Assembly (NCBI GenBank): GCA_029168955.1
Contig: JAPDOI010000873.1
Location: 186,001 to 250,000 of the forward strand
DNA: 64,000 nucleotides
Origin: Aplectana chamaeleonis
Lineage: Eukaryota; Nematoda; Chromadorea; Rhabditida; Cosmocercidae
Direction: 5' to 3'
Positions 23,501 through 35,927 of the stretch are shown here, in pieces. A program made the position numbers and the translations under genes. The notes beneath the pieces were generated by a model. The model ran no database searches. It was not told where the DNA came from and worked only from the letters and a program-made list of their open reading frames with translations. Within the stretch, counting starts at the first letter, position 1. Each line of letters opens with the position of its first letter.

Positions 23501-25491
23501 TCTTTATAAAAGAAAACTGTGCACGAAATCTTGCAATGCATAGCATGTGGACCTCACAATGCATGACACGCGAACCTCCCATATCATGCTGTGAGTAGCG
23601 GCGAGCACTCATGTCATTCTGGCCGAGTGGTCTAAGGCGCTGCGTTCAGGTCGCAGTCCTCTTCGGAGGGCGCAGGTTCGAATCCTGCGGATGACAAAAG
23701 CTTTTGCATTCACGAAAAGTATCAGTTTTGCTTAAGACTAGAAGCCAACTGCAATGTCTTTATAAAAGAAAACTGTGCACGAAATATCGCAATGCATAGC
23801 ATGTGGACCTCACAATGCATGACACGCGAACCTCCCATATGATGCTGTGAGTAGCGGCGAGCACTCATGTCACTCTGGCCGACTGGTCTAAGGCGCTGCG
23901 TTCAGGTCGCAGTCCTCTTCGGAGGGCGCAGGTTCGAGTCCTGAGGATGACCAAAGCTTTGCATTCACGAAAAGTATCAGTTTTGCTTAAGACTAGAAGC
24001 CAACTGCAATGTCTTTATAAAAGAAAACTGTGCACGAAATACCGCAATGCATAGCATGTGGACCTCACAATGCATGACACGCGAACCTCCCATATCATGC
24101 TGTGAGTAGCGGCGAGCACTCAGGTCATTCTGGCCGAGTGGTCTAAGGCGCTGCGTTCAGGTCGCAGTCCTCTTCGGAGGGCGCAGGTTCGAATCCTGCG
24201 GATGACAAAAGCTTTTGCATTCACGAAAAGTATCAGTTTTTGCTCACGACTAGAAGCCAACTGCAATGTCTTTATAAAAGAAAACTGTGCACGAAATATC
24301 GCAATGCATAGCATGTGGACCTCACAATGCATGACACGCGAACCTCCCATATCATGCTGTGAGTAGCGGCGAGCACTCATGTCATTCTGGCCGAGCGGTC
24401 TAAGGCGCTGCGTTCAGGTCGCAGTCCTCTTCGGAGGGCGCAGGTTCGAATCCTGCGGATGACAAAAGCTTTTGCATTCACGAAAAGTATCAGTTTTTGC
24501 TTACGACTAGAAGCCAACTGCAATGTCTTTATAAAAGAAAACTGTGCACGAAATATCGCAATGCATAGCATGTGGACCTCACAATGCATGACACGCGAAC
24601 CTCCCATATCATGCTGTGAGTAGCGGCGAGCACTCATGTCATTCCTGCCGAGTGGTCTAAGGCGCTGCGTTCAGGTCGCAGTCCTCTTCGGAGGGCGCAG
24701 GTTCGAGTCCTGAGGATGACCAAAGCTTTGCATTCACGAAAAGTATCAGTTTTTGCTCACGACTAGAAGCCAACTGCAATGTCTTTATAAAAGAAAACTG
24801 TGCACGAAATATCGCAATGCATAGCATGTGGACCTCACAATGCATGACACGCGAACCTCCCATATCATGCTGTGAGTAGCGGCGAGCACTCATGTCATTC
24901 TGGCCGAGTGGTCTAAGGCGCTGCGTTCAGGTCGCAGTCCTCTTCGGAGGGCGCAGGTTCGAATCCTGCGGATGACAAAAGCTTTTGCATTCACGAAAAG
25001 TATCAGTTTTTGCTTACGACTAGAAGCCAACTGCAATGTCTTTATAAAAGAAAACTGTGCACGAAATATTGCAATGCAGAGCATGTGGACCTCACAATGC
25101 ATGACACGCGAACCTCCCATATCATGCTGTGAGTAGCGGCGAGCACTCATGTCATTCTGGCCGAGTGGTCTAAGGCGCTGCGTTCAGGTCGCAGTCCTCT
25201 TCGGAGGGCGCAGGTTCGAATCCTGCGGATGACAAAAGCTTTTGCATTCACGAAAAGTATCAGTTTTTGCTTACGACTAGAAGCCAACTGCAATGTCTTT
25301 ATAAAAGAAAACTGTGCACGAAATATTGCAATGCAGAGCATGTGGACCTCACAATGCATGACACGCGAACCTCCCATATCATGCTGTGAGTAGCGGCGAG
25401 CACTCATGTCATTCTGGCCGAGTGGTCTAAGGCGCTGCGTTCAGGTCGCAGTCCTCTTCGGAGGGCGCAGGTTCGAGTCCTGAGGATGACC
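20538..25491 (+). tRNA. tRNA-Leu(CAG) copies 81-100
   Basis: Starts and classes: 20538 A8, 20795 B8, 21051 B8, 21307 A, 21564 B8, 21820 A5 with C55, 22077 B8, 22333 B8, 22589 A8, 22846 B, 23101 D with T62 and C73, 23356 A, 23613 A, 23869 B5 with C15, 24124 A, 24381 A, 24638 B8, 24894 A, 25151 A, 25408 B. Changes at positions 7-9 are concentrated at 20.0-22.6 kb. Confidence 0.9.
21820..21903 (+). tRNA. tRNA-Leu(CAG) with T loop TCCGAAT
   Basis: C55 replaces the near-universal T55 (pseudouridine in mature tRNA), which normally pairs with G18 to hold the elbow. It also alters the B box to GGTCCGAATCC. C5 mismatches A68 as well. Function is doubtful. Confidence 0.65.
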
Positions 25492-26175
25492 AAAGCTTTG
25501 CATTCACGAAAAGTATCAGTTTTGCTTAAGACTAGAAGCCAACTGCAATGTCTTTATAAAAGAAAACTGTGCACGAAATATCGCAATGCATAGCATGTGG
25601 ACCTCACAATGCATGACACGCGAACCTCCCATATCATGCTGTGAGTAGCGGCGAGCACTCATGTCATTCTGGCCGAGTGGTGTAAGGCGCTGCGTTCAGG
25701 TCGCAGTCCTCTTCGGAGGGCGCAGGTTCGAATTCTGCGGATGACAAAAGCTTTTGCATTCACGAGAAGTATCAGTTTTTGCTTACGACTAGAAGCCAAC
25801 TGCAATGTCTTTATAAAAGAAAACTGTGCACGAAATATCGCAATGCATAGCATGTGGACCTCACAATGCATGACACGCGAACCTCCCATATCATGCTGTG
25901 AGTAGCGGCGAGCACTCATGTCATTCTGGCCGAGTGGTTTAAGGCGCTGCGTTCAGGTCGCAGTCCTCTTCGGAGGGCGCAGGTTCGAGTCCTGAGGATG
26001 ACCAAAGCTTTGCATTCACGAAAAGTATCAGTTTTTGCTTAAGACTAGAAGCCAACTGCAATGTCTTTATAAAAGAAAACTGTGCACGAAATATCGCAAT
26101 GCATAGCATGTGGACCTCACAATGCATGACACGCGAACCTCCCATATCATGCTGTGAGTAGCGGCGAGCACTCAT

Positions 26176-26259
26176 GTCACTCTGGCCGAGTGGTCTAAGG
26201 CGCTGCGTTCAGGTCGCAGTCCTCTTCGGAGGGCGCAGGTTCGAATCCCGCGGATGACA
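26176..26259 (+). tRNA. tRNA-Leu(CAG), class E reference copy
   Basis: The T stem 3' strand reads CCCGC, so C63 opposes A51 in mid-stem. C5 also mismatches A68. A73 and the A trailer are kept. Other E copies are at 27456, 31563, 32590 and 36185; only 32590 has a normal acceptor. Confidence 0.7.
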
Positions 26260-26943
26260 AAAGCTTTTGCATTCACGAAAAGTATCAGTTTTTGCTTACG
26301 TCTAGAAGCCAACTGCAATGTCTTTATAAAAGAAAACTGTGCACGAAATATCGCAATGCATAGCATGTGGACCTCACAATGCATGACACGCGAACCTCCC
26401 ATATCATGCTGTGAGTAGCGGCGAGCACTCATGTCACTCTGGCCGAGTGGTCTAAGGCGCTGCGTTCAGGTCGCAGTCCTCTTCGGAGGGCGCAGGTTCG
26501 AGTCCTGAGGATGACCAAAGCTTTGCATTCACGAAAAGTATCAGTTTTTGCTTAAGACTAGAAGCCAACTGCAATGTCTTTATAAAAGAAAACTGTGCAC
26601 GAAATATCGCAATGCATAGCATGTGGACCTCACAATGCATGACACGCGAACCTCCCATATCATGCTGTGAGTAGCGGCGAGCACTCAGGTCATTCTGGCC
26701 GAGTGGTCTAAGGCGCTGCGTTCAGGTCGCAGTCCTCTTCGGAGGGCGCAGGTTCGAGTCCTGAGGATGACCAAAGCTTTGCATTCACGAAAAGTATCAG
26801 TTTTGCTTAAGACTAGAAGCCAACTGCAATGTCTTTATAAAAGAAAACTGTGCACGAAATATCGCAATGCATAGCATGTGGACCTCACAATGCATGACAC
26901 GCGAACCTCCCATATCATGCTGTGAGTAGCGGCGAGCACTCAG

Positions 26944-27027
26944 GTCATTCTGGCCGACTGGTCTAAGGCGCTGCGTTCAGGTCGCAGTCCTCTTCGGAGG
27001 GCGCAGATTCGAATCCTGCGGATGACA
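26944..27027 (+). tRNA. tRNA-Leu(CAG) with A53 B-box change
   Basis: G53 to A breaks the conserved 53-61 pair and changes the B box to GATTCGAATCC. C15 is also present. The copy at 33617 carries the same pair of changes and the same GCACTCAG leader, so the two are duplicates about 6.7 kb apart. Confidence 0.7.
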
Positions 27028-27199
27028 AAAGCTTTTGCATTCACGAAAAGTATCAGTTTTGCTTAAGACTAGAAGCCAACTGCAATGTCTTTATAAAAGA
27101 AAACTGTGCACGAAATATCGCAATGCATAGCATGTGGACCTCACAATGCATGACACTCGAACCTCCCATATCATGCTGTGAGTAGCGGCGAGCACTCAG

Positions 27200-27283
27200 G
27201 TCCTTCTGGCCGAGTGGTCTAAGGCGCTGCGTTCAGGTCGCAGTCCTCTTCGGAGGGCGAAGGTTCAAATCCTGAGGATGACA
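27200..27283 (+). pseudogene. Multiply damaged tRNA-Leu(CAG) copy
   Basis: The 5' end reads GTCCTTC (C4 opposite T69), the T stem reads GAAGG (A50 opposite G64), the T loop is TTCAAAT and A65 opposes G49. Several helix lesions in one copy make it a likely pseudogene. Confidence 0.7.
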
Positions 27284-30022
27284 AAAGCTTTTGCATTCGC
27301 GAAAAGTATCAGTTTTTGCTTACGTCTAGAAGCCAACTGCAATGTCTTTATAAAAAAAACTGTGCACGAAATATCGCAATGCATAGCATGTGGACCTCAC
27401 AATGCATGACACGCGAACCTCCCATATCATGCTGTGAGTAGCGGCGAGCACTCATGTCACTCTGGCCGAGTGGTCTAAGGCGCTGCGTTCAGGTCGCAGT
27501 CCTCTTCGGAGGGCGCAGGTTCGAATCCCGCGGATGACAAAAGCTTTTGCATTCACGAAAAGTATCAGTTTTTGCTTAAGACTAGAAGCCAACTGCAATG
27601 TCTTTATAAAAGAAAACTGTGCACGAAATATCGCAATGCATAGCATGTGGACCTCACAATGCATGACACGCGAACCTCCCATATCATGCTGTGAGTAGCG
27701 GCGAGCACTCATGTCATTCTGGCCGAGTGGTCTAAGGCGCTGCGTTCAGGTCGCAGTCCTCTTCGGAGGGCGCAGGTTCGAATCCTGCGGATGACAAAAG
27801 CTTTTGCATTCACGAAAAGTATCAGTTTTTGCTTAAGACTAGAAGCCAACTGCAATGTCTTTATAAAAGAAAACTGTGCACGAAATATCGCAATGCATAG
27901 CATGTGGACCTCACAATGCATGACACGCGAACCTCCCATATCATGCTGTGAGTAGCGGCGAGCACTCATGTCACTCTGGCCGACTGGTCTAAGGCGCTGC
28001 GTTCAGGTCGCAGTCCTCTTCGGAGGGCGCAGGTTCGAATCCTGCGGATGACAAAAGCTTTTGCATTCACGAAAAGTATCAGTTTTGCTTAAGACTAGAA
28101 GCCAACTGCAATGTCTTTATAAAAGAAAACTGTGCACGAAATATCGCAATGCATAGCATGTGGACCTCACAATGCATGACACGCGAACCTCCCATATCAT
28201 GCTGTGAGTAGCGGCGAGCACTCAGGTCATTCTGGCCGAGTGGTCTAAGGCGCTGCGTTCAGGTCGCAGTCCTCTTCGGAGGGCGCAGGTTCGAATCCTG
28301 CGGATGACAAAAGCTTTTGCATTCACGAAAAGTATCAGTTTTTGCTCACGACTAGAAGCCAACTGCAATGTCTTTATAAAAGAAAACTGTGCACGAAATA
28401 TCGCAATGCATAGCATGTGGACCTCACAATGCATGACACGCGAACCTCCCATATCATGCTGTGAGTAGCGGCGAGCACTCATGTCATTCTGGCCGAGTGG
28501 TCTAAGGCGCTGCGTTCAGGTCGCAGTCCTCTTCGGAGGGCGCAGGTTCGAATCCTGCGGATGACAAAAGCTTTTGCATTCACGAAAAGTATCAGTTTTT
28601 GCTTACGACTAGAAGCCAACTGCAATGTCTTTATAAAAGAAAACTGTGCACGAAATATCGCAATGCATAGCATGTGGACCTCACAATGCATGACACGCGA
28701 ACCTCCCATATCATGCTGTGAGTAGCGGCGAGCACTCATGTCATTCCGGCCGAGTGGTCTAAGGCGCTGCGTTCAGGTCGCAGTCCTCTTCGGAGGGCGC
28801 AGGTTCGAGTCCTGAGGATGACCAAAGCTTTGCATTCACGAAAAGTATCAGTTTTTGCTCACGACTAGAAGCCAACTGCAATGTCTTTATAAAAGAAAAC
28901 TGTGCACGAAATATCGCAATGCATAGCATGTGGACCTCACAATGCATGACACGCGAACCTCCCATATCATGCTGTGAGTAGCGGCGAGCACTCATGTCAC
29001 TCTGGCCGAGTGGTCTAAGGCGCTGCGTTCAGGTCGCAGTCCTCTTCGGAGGGCGCAGGTTCGAGTCCTGAGGATGACCAAAGCTTTGCATTCACGAAAA
29101 GTATCAGTTTTTGCTTAAGACTAGAAGCCAACTGCAATGTCTTTATAAAAGAAAACTGTGCACGAAATATCGCAATGCATAGCATGTGGACCTCACAATG
29201 CATGACACGCGAACCTCCCATATCATGCTGTGAGTAGCGGCGAGCACTCATGTCACTCTGGCCGAGTGGTCTAAGGCGCTGCGTTCAGGTCGCAGTCCTC
29301 TTCGGAGGGCGCAGGTTCGAATCCTGCGGATGACAAAAGCTTTTGCATTCACGAAAAGTATCAGTTTTTGCTTAAGACTAGAAGCCAACTGCAATGTCTT
29401 TATAAAAGAAAACTGTGCACGAAATATCGCAATGCATAGCATGTGGACCTCACAATGCATGACACGCGAACCTCCCATATCATGCTGTGAGTAGCGGCGA
29501 GCACTCATGTCATTCTGGCCGAGTGGTCTAAGGCGCTGCGTTCAGGTCGCAGTCCTCTTCGGAGGGCGCAGGTTCGAATCCTGCGGATGACAAAAGCTTT
29601 TGCATTCACGAAAAGTATCAGTTTTTGCTTAAGACTAGAAGCCAACTGCAATGTCTTTATAAAAGAAAACTGTGCACGAAATATCGCAATGCATAGCATG
29701 TGGACCTCACAATGCATGACACGCGAACCTCCCATATCATGCTGTGAGTAGCGGCGAGCACTCATGTCATTCTGGCCGAGTGGTCTAAGGCGCTGCGTTC
29801 AGGTCGCAGTCCTCTTCGGAGGGCGCAGGTTCGAATCCTGCGGATGACAAAAGCTTTTGCATTCACGAAAAGTATCAGTTTTTGCTTAAGACTAGAAGCC
29901 AACTGCAATGTCTTTATAAAAGAAAACTGTGCACGAAATATCGCAATGCATAGCATGTGGACCTCACAATGCATGACACGCGAACCTCCCATATCATGCT
30001 GTGAGTAGCGGCGAGCACTCAT

Positions 30023-30106
30023 GTCATTCTGGCCGAGTGGTCTAAGGCGCTGCGTTCAGGTCGCAGTCCTCTTCGGAGGGCGCAGGTTCGAATCCTGAGG
30101 ATGACA
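30023..30106 (+). tRNA. tRNA-Leu(CAG), class D reference copy
   Basis: A65 opposes G49 at the base of the T stem, but A59 and A73 are normal. The trailer ACAAAAGGTTTTGC keeps a T4 run and loses the HindIII site. The same form is at 32076, 32333 and 49278, and in the - arm at 56159, 60774, 62057 and 63341, so it is shared by both arms. Confidence 0.75.
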
Positions 30107-30792
30107 AAAGGTTTTGCATTCACGAAAAGTATCAGTTTTTGCTTAAGACTAGAAGCCAACTGCAATGTCTTTATAAAAGAAAACTGTGCACGAAATATCG
30201 CAATGCATAGCATGTGGACCTCACAATGCATGACACGCGAACCTCCCATATCATGCTGTGAGTAGCGGCGAGCACTCATGTCACTCTGGCCGAGTGGTCT
30301 AAGGCGCTGCGTTCAGGTCGCAGTCCTCTTCGGAGGGCGCAGGTTCGAATCCTGCGGATGACAAAAGCTTTTGCATTCACGAAAAGTATCAGTTTTGCTT
30401 AAGACTAGAAGCCAACTGCAATGTCTTTATAAAAGAAAACTGTGCACGAAATATCGCAATGCATAGCATGTGGACCTCACAATGCATGACACGCGAACCT
30501 CCCATATCATGCTGTGAGTAGCGGCGAGCACTCATGTCACTCTGGCCGACTGGTCTAAGGCGCTGCGTTCAGGTCGCAGTCCTCTTCGGAGGGCGCAGGT
30601 TCGAATCCTGCGGATGACAAAAGCTTTTGCATTCACGAAAAGTATCAGTTTTTGCTTAAGACTAGAAGCCAACTGCAATGTCTTTATAAAAGAAAACTGT
30701 GCACGAAATATCGCAATGCATAGCATGTGGACCTCACAATGCATGACACGCGAACCTCCCATATCATGCTGTGAGTAGCGGCGAGCACTCAT

Positions 30793-30876
30793 GTCATTCC
30801 GGCCGAGTGGTCTAAGGCGCTGCGTTCAGGCCGCAGTCCTCTTCGGAGGGCGCAGGTTCGAATCCTGCGGATGACA
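30793..30876 (+). tRNA. tRNA-Leu(CAG) with altered anticodon loop base 38
   Basis: The anticodon loop reads TTCAGGC, so the last loop base is C where all others have T. The anticodon is unchanged. C8 replaces T8 (GTCATTCCGGCC). Stems are otherwise paired. Confidence 0.75.
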
Positions 30877-33800
30877 AAAGCTTTTGCATTCACGAAAAGT
30901 ATCAGTTTTTGCTTAAGACTAGAAGCCAACTGCAATGTCTTTATAAAAGAAAACTGTGCACGAAATATTGCAATGCAGAGCATGTGGACCTCACAATGCA
31001 TGACACGCGAACCTCCCATATCATGCTGTGAGTAGCGGCGAGCACTCATGTCATTCTGGCCGAGTGGTCTAAGGCGCTGCGTTCAGGTCGCAGTCCTCTT
31101 CGGAGGGCGCAGGTTCGAATCCTGCGGATGACAAAAGCTTTTGCATTCACGAAAAGTATCAGTTTTTGCCTAAGACTAGAAGCCAACTGCAATGTCTTTA
31201 TAAAAGGAAACTGTTCACGAAATATCGCAATGCATAGCATGTGGACCTCACAATGCATGACACGCGAACCTCCCATATCATGCTGTGAGTAGCGGCGAGC
31301 ACTCATGTCATTCTGGCCGAGTGGTCTAAGGCGCTGCGTTCAGGTCGCAGTCCTCTTCGGAGGGCGCAGGTTCGAATCCTGCGGATGACAAAAGCTTTTG
31401 CATTCACGAAAAGTATCAGTTTTGCTTAAGACTAGAAGCCAACTGCAATGTCTTTATAAAAGAAAACTGTGCACGAAATATCGCAATGCATAGCATGTGG
31501 ACCTCACAATGCATGACACGCGAACCTCCCATATCATGCTGTGAGTAGCGGCGAGCACTCATGTCACTCTGGCCGAGTGGTCTAAGGCGCTGCGTTCAGG
31601 TCGCAGTCCTCTTCGGAGGGCGCAGGTTCGAATCCCGCGGATGACAAAAGCTTTTGCATTCACGAAAAGTATCAGTTTTTGCTTAAGACTAGAAGCCAAC
31701 TGCAATGTCTTTATAAAAGAAAACTGTGCACGAAATATCGCAATGCATAGCATGTGGACCTCACAATGCATGACACGCGAACCTCCCATATCATGCTGTG
31801 AGTAGCGGCGAGCACTCATGTCACTCTGGCCGAGTGGTCTAAGGCGCTGCGTTCAGGTCGCAGTCCTCTTCGGAGGGCGCAGGTTCAAATCCTGAGGATG
31901 ACAAAAGCTTTTGCATTCACGAAAAGTATCAGTTTTGCTTAAGACTAGAAGCCAACTGCAATGTCTTTATAAAAGAAAACTGTGCACGAAATATCGCAAT
32001 GCATAGCATGTGGACCTCACAATGCATGACACGCGAACCTCCCATATCATGCTGTGAGTAGCGGCGAGCACTCATGTCATTCTGGCCGAGTGGTCTAAGG
32101 CGCTGCGTTCAGGTCGCAGTCCTCTTCGGAGGGCGCAGGTTCGAATCCTGAGGATGACAAAAGGTTTTGCATTCACGAAAAGTATCAGTTTTTGCTTAAG
32201 ACTAGAAGCCAACTGCAATGTCTTTATAAAAGAAAACTGTGCACGAAATATCGCAATGCATAGCATGTGGACCTCACAATGCATGACACGCGAACCTCCC
32301 ATATCATGCTGGGAGTAGCGGCGAGCACTCATGTCATTCTGGCCGAGTGGTCTAAGGCGCTGCGTTCAGGTCGCAGTCCTCTTCGGAGGGCGCAGGTTCG
32401 AATCCTGAGGATGACAAAAGGTTTTGCATTCACGAAAAGTATCAGTTTTTGCTTAAGACTAGAAGCCAACTGCAATGTCTTTATAAAAGAAAACTGTGCA
32501 CGAAATATCGCAATGCATAGCATGTGGACCTCACAATGCATGACACGCGAACCTCCCATATCATGCTGTGAGTAGCGGCGAGCACTCATGTCATTCTGGC
32601 CGAGTGGTCTAAGGCGCTGCGTTCAGGTCGCAGTCCTCTTCGGAGGGCGCAGGTTCGAATCCCGCGGATGACAAAAGCTTTTGCATTCACGAAAAGTATC
32701 AGTTTTTGCTTAAGACTAGAAGCCAACTGCAATGTCTTTATAAAAGAAAACTGTGCACGAAATATCGCAATGCATAGCATGTGGACCTCACAATGCATGA
32801 CACGCGAACCTCCCATATCATGCTGTGAGTAGCGGCGAGCACTCATGTCACTCTGGCCGAGTGGTCTAAGGCGCTGCGTTCAGGTCGCAGTCTTCTTCGG
32901 AGGGCGCAGGTTCGAGTCCTGAGGATGACCAGAGCTTTGCATTCACGAAAAGTATCAGTTTTTGCTTAAGACTAGAAGCCAACTGCAATGTCTTTATAAA
33001 AGAAAACTGTGCACGAAATATCGCAATGCATAGCATGTGGACCTCACAATGCGTGACACGCGAACCTCCCATATCATGCTGTGAGTAGCGGCGAGCACTC
33101 ATGTCACTCTGGCCGAGTGGTCTAAGGCGCTGCGTTCAGGTCGCAGTCCTCTTCGGAGGGCGCAGGTTCGAATCCTGCGGATGACAAAAGCTTTTGCATT
33201 CACGAAAAGTATCAGTTTTTGCTTAAGACTAGAAGCCAACTGCAATGTCTTTATAAAAGAAAACTGTGCACGAAATATCGCAATGCATAGCATGTGGACC
33301 TCACAATGCATGACACGCGAACCTCCCATATCATGCTGTGAGTAGCGGCGAGCACTCATGTCATTCTGGCCGAGTGGTCTAAGGCGCTGCGTTCAGGTCG
33401 CAGTCCTCTTCGGAGGGCGCAGGTTCGAATCCTGCGGATGACAAAAGCTTTTGCATTCACGAAAAGTATCAGTTTTTGCTTAAGACTAGAAGCCAACTGC
33501 AATGTCTTTATAAAAGAAAACTGTGCACGAAATATCGCAATGCATAGCATGTGGACCTCACAATGCATGACACGCGAACCTCCCATATCATGCTGTGAGT
33601 AGCGGCGAGCACTCAGGTCATTCTGGCCGACTGGTCTAAGGCGCTGCGTTCAGGTCGCAGTCCTCTTCGGAGGGCGCAGATTCGAATCCTGCGGATGACA
33701 AAAGCTTTTGCATTCACGAAAAGTATCAGTTTTGCTTAAGACTAGAAGCCAACTGCAATGTCTTTATAAAAGAAAACTGTGCACGAAATATCGCAATGCA

Positions 33801-35754
33801 TAGCATGTGGACCTCACAATGCATGACACGCGAACCTCCCATATCATGCTGTGAGTAGCGGCGAGCACTCATGTCATTCTGGCCGAGTGGTCTAAGGCGC
33901 TGCGTTCAGGTCGCAGTCCTCTTCGGAGGGCGCAGGTTCGAATCCTGCGGATGACAAAAGCTTTTGCATTCACGAAAAGTATCAGTTTTTGCTTAAGACT
34001 AGAAGCCAACTGCAATGTCTTTATAAAAGAAAACTGTGCACGAAATATCGCAATGCATAGCATGTGGACCTCACAATGCATGACACGCGAACCTCCCATA
34101 TCATGCTGTGAGTAGCGGCGAGCACTCATGTCATTCTGGCCGAGTGGTCTAAGGCGCTGCGTTCAGGTCGCAGTCCTCTTCGGAGGGCGCAGGTTCGAAT
34201 CCTGCGGATGACAAAAGCTTTTGCATTCACGAAAAGTATCAGTTTTTGCTTAAGACTAGAAGCCAACTGCAATGTCTTTATAAAAGAAAACTGTGCACGA
34301 AATATCGCAATGCATAGCATGTGGACCTCACAATGCATGACACGCGAACCTCCCATATCATGCTGTGAGTAGCGGCGAGCACTCATGTCACTCTGGCCGA
34401 GTGGTCTAAGGCGCTGCGTTCAGGTCGCAGTCCTCTTCGGAGGGCGCAGGTTCGAGTCCTGAGGATGACCAAAGCTTTGCATTCACGAAAAGTATCAGTT
34501 TTTGCTTAAGACTAGAAGCCAACTGCAATGTCTTTATAAAAGAAAACTGTGCACGAAATATCGCAATGCATAGCATGTGGACCTCACAATGCATGACACG
34601 CGAACCTCCCATATCATGCTGTGAGTAGCGGCGAGCACTCATGTCACTCTGGCCGAGTGGTCTAAGGCGCTGCGTTCAGGTCGCAGTCCTCTTCGGAGGG
34701 CGCAGGTTCGAATCCTGCGGATGACAAAAGCTTTTGCATTCACGAAAAGTATCAGTTTTTGCTTAAGACTAGAAGCCAACTGCAATGTCTTTATAAAAGA
34801 AAACTGTGCACGAAATATCGCAATGCATAGCATGTGGACCTCACAATGCATGACACGCGAACCTCCCATATCATGCTGTGAGTAGCGGCGAGCACTCATG
34901 TCATTCTGGCCGAGTGGTCTAAGGCGCTGCGTTCAGGTCGCAGTCCTCTTCGGAGGGCGCAGGTTCGAATCCTGCGGATGACAAAAGCTTTTGCATTCAC
35001 GAAAAGTATCAGTTTTTGCTTAAGACTAGAAGCCAACTGCAATGTCTTTATAAAAGAAAACTGTGCACGAAATATCGCAATGCATAGCATGTGGACCTCA
35101 CAATGCATGACACGCGAACCTCCCATATCATGCTGTGAGTAGCGGCGAGCACTCATGTCATTCTGGCCGAGTGGTCTAAGGCGCTGCGTTCAGGTCGCAG
35201 TCCTCTTCGGAGGGCGCAGGTTCGAATCCTGCGGATGACAAAAGCTTTTGCATTCACGAAAAGTATCAGTTTTTGCTTAAGACTAGAAGCCAACTGCAAT
35301 GTCTTTATAAAAGAAAACTGTGCACGAAATATCGCAATGCATAGCATGTGGACCTCACAATGCATGACACGCGAACCTCCCATATCATGCTGTGAGTAGC
35401 GGCGAGCACTCATGTCATTCTGGCCGAGTGGTCTAAGGCGCTGCGTTCAGGTCGCAGTCCTCTTCGGAGGGCGCAGGTTCGAATCCTGCGGATGACAAAA
35501 GCTTTTGCATTCACGAAAAGTATCAGTTTTTGCTTAAGACTAGAAGCCAACTGCAATGTCTTTATAAAAGAAAACTGTGCACGAAATATCGCAATGCATA
35601 GCATGTGGACCTCACAATGCATGACACGCGAACCTCCCATATCATGCTGTGAGTAGCGGCGAGCACTCATGTCATTCTGGCCGAGTGGTCTAAGGCGCTG
35701 CGTTCAGGTCGCAGTCCTCTTCGGAGGGCGCAGGTTCGAATCCTGCGGATGACA
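30793..35754 (+). tRNA. tRNA-Leu(CAG) copies 121-140
   Basis: Starts and classes: 30793 A8 with C38, 31050 A, 31307 A, 31563 E5, 31820 D5 with TTCAAAT, 32076 D, 32333 D, 32590 E, 32847 B5, 33103 A5, 33360 A, 33617 A15 with A53, 33873 A, 34130 A, 34387 B5, 34643 A5, 34900 A, 35157 A, 35414 A, 35671 A. The order B5, A5, A appears at 28996, 32847 and 34387, which looks like repeated multi-unit duplication. Confidence 0.9.
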
Positions 35755-35927
35755 AAAGCTTTTGCATTCACGAAAAGTATCAGTTTTTGCTTAAGACTAG
35801 AAGCCAACTGCAATGTCTTTATAAAAGAAAACTGTGCACGAAATATCGCAATGCATAGCATGTGGACCTCACAATGCATGACACGCGAACCTCCCATATC
35901 ATGCTGTGAGTAGCGGCGAGCACTCAT
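34900..35927 (+). repeat. Run of apparently identical A units
   Basis: The four units starting at 34900, 35157, 35414 and 35671 appear identical throughout gene and spacer. A second run of five lies at 36442-37726. Such uniformity beside the mosaic left arm suggests recent local amplification or conversion. Confidence 0.85.

Larger units (their letters stand above)
25663..30619 (+). tRNA. tRNA-Leu(CAG) copies 101-120
   Basis: Starts and classes: 25663 F, 25920 B, 26176 E5, 26433 B5, 26689 B, 26944 A15 with A53, 27200 multiply damaged, 27456 E5, 27713 A, 27970 A5 with C15, 28226 A, 28483 A, 28740 B8, 28996 B5, 29252 A5, 29509 A, 29766 A, 30023 D, 30280 A5, 30536 A5 with C15. From about 27.5 kb the spacers shift to the CTTAAGAC trailer and diversity falls, marking entry into the homogenised core. 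Confidence 0.9.
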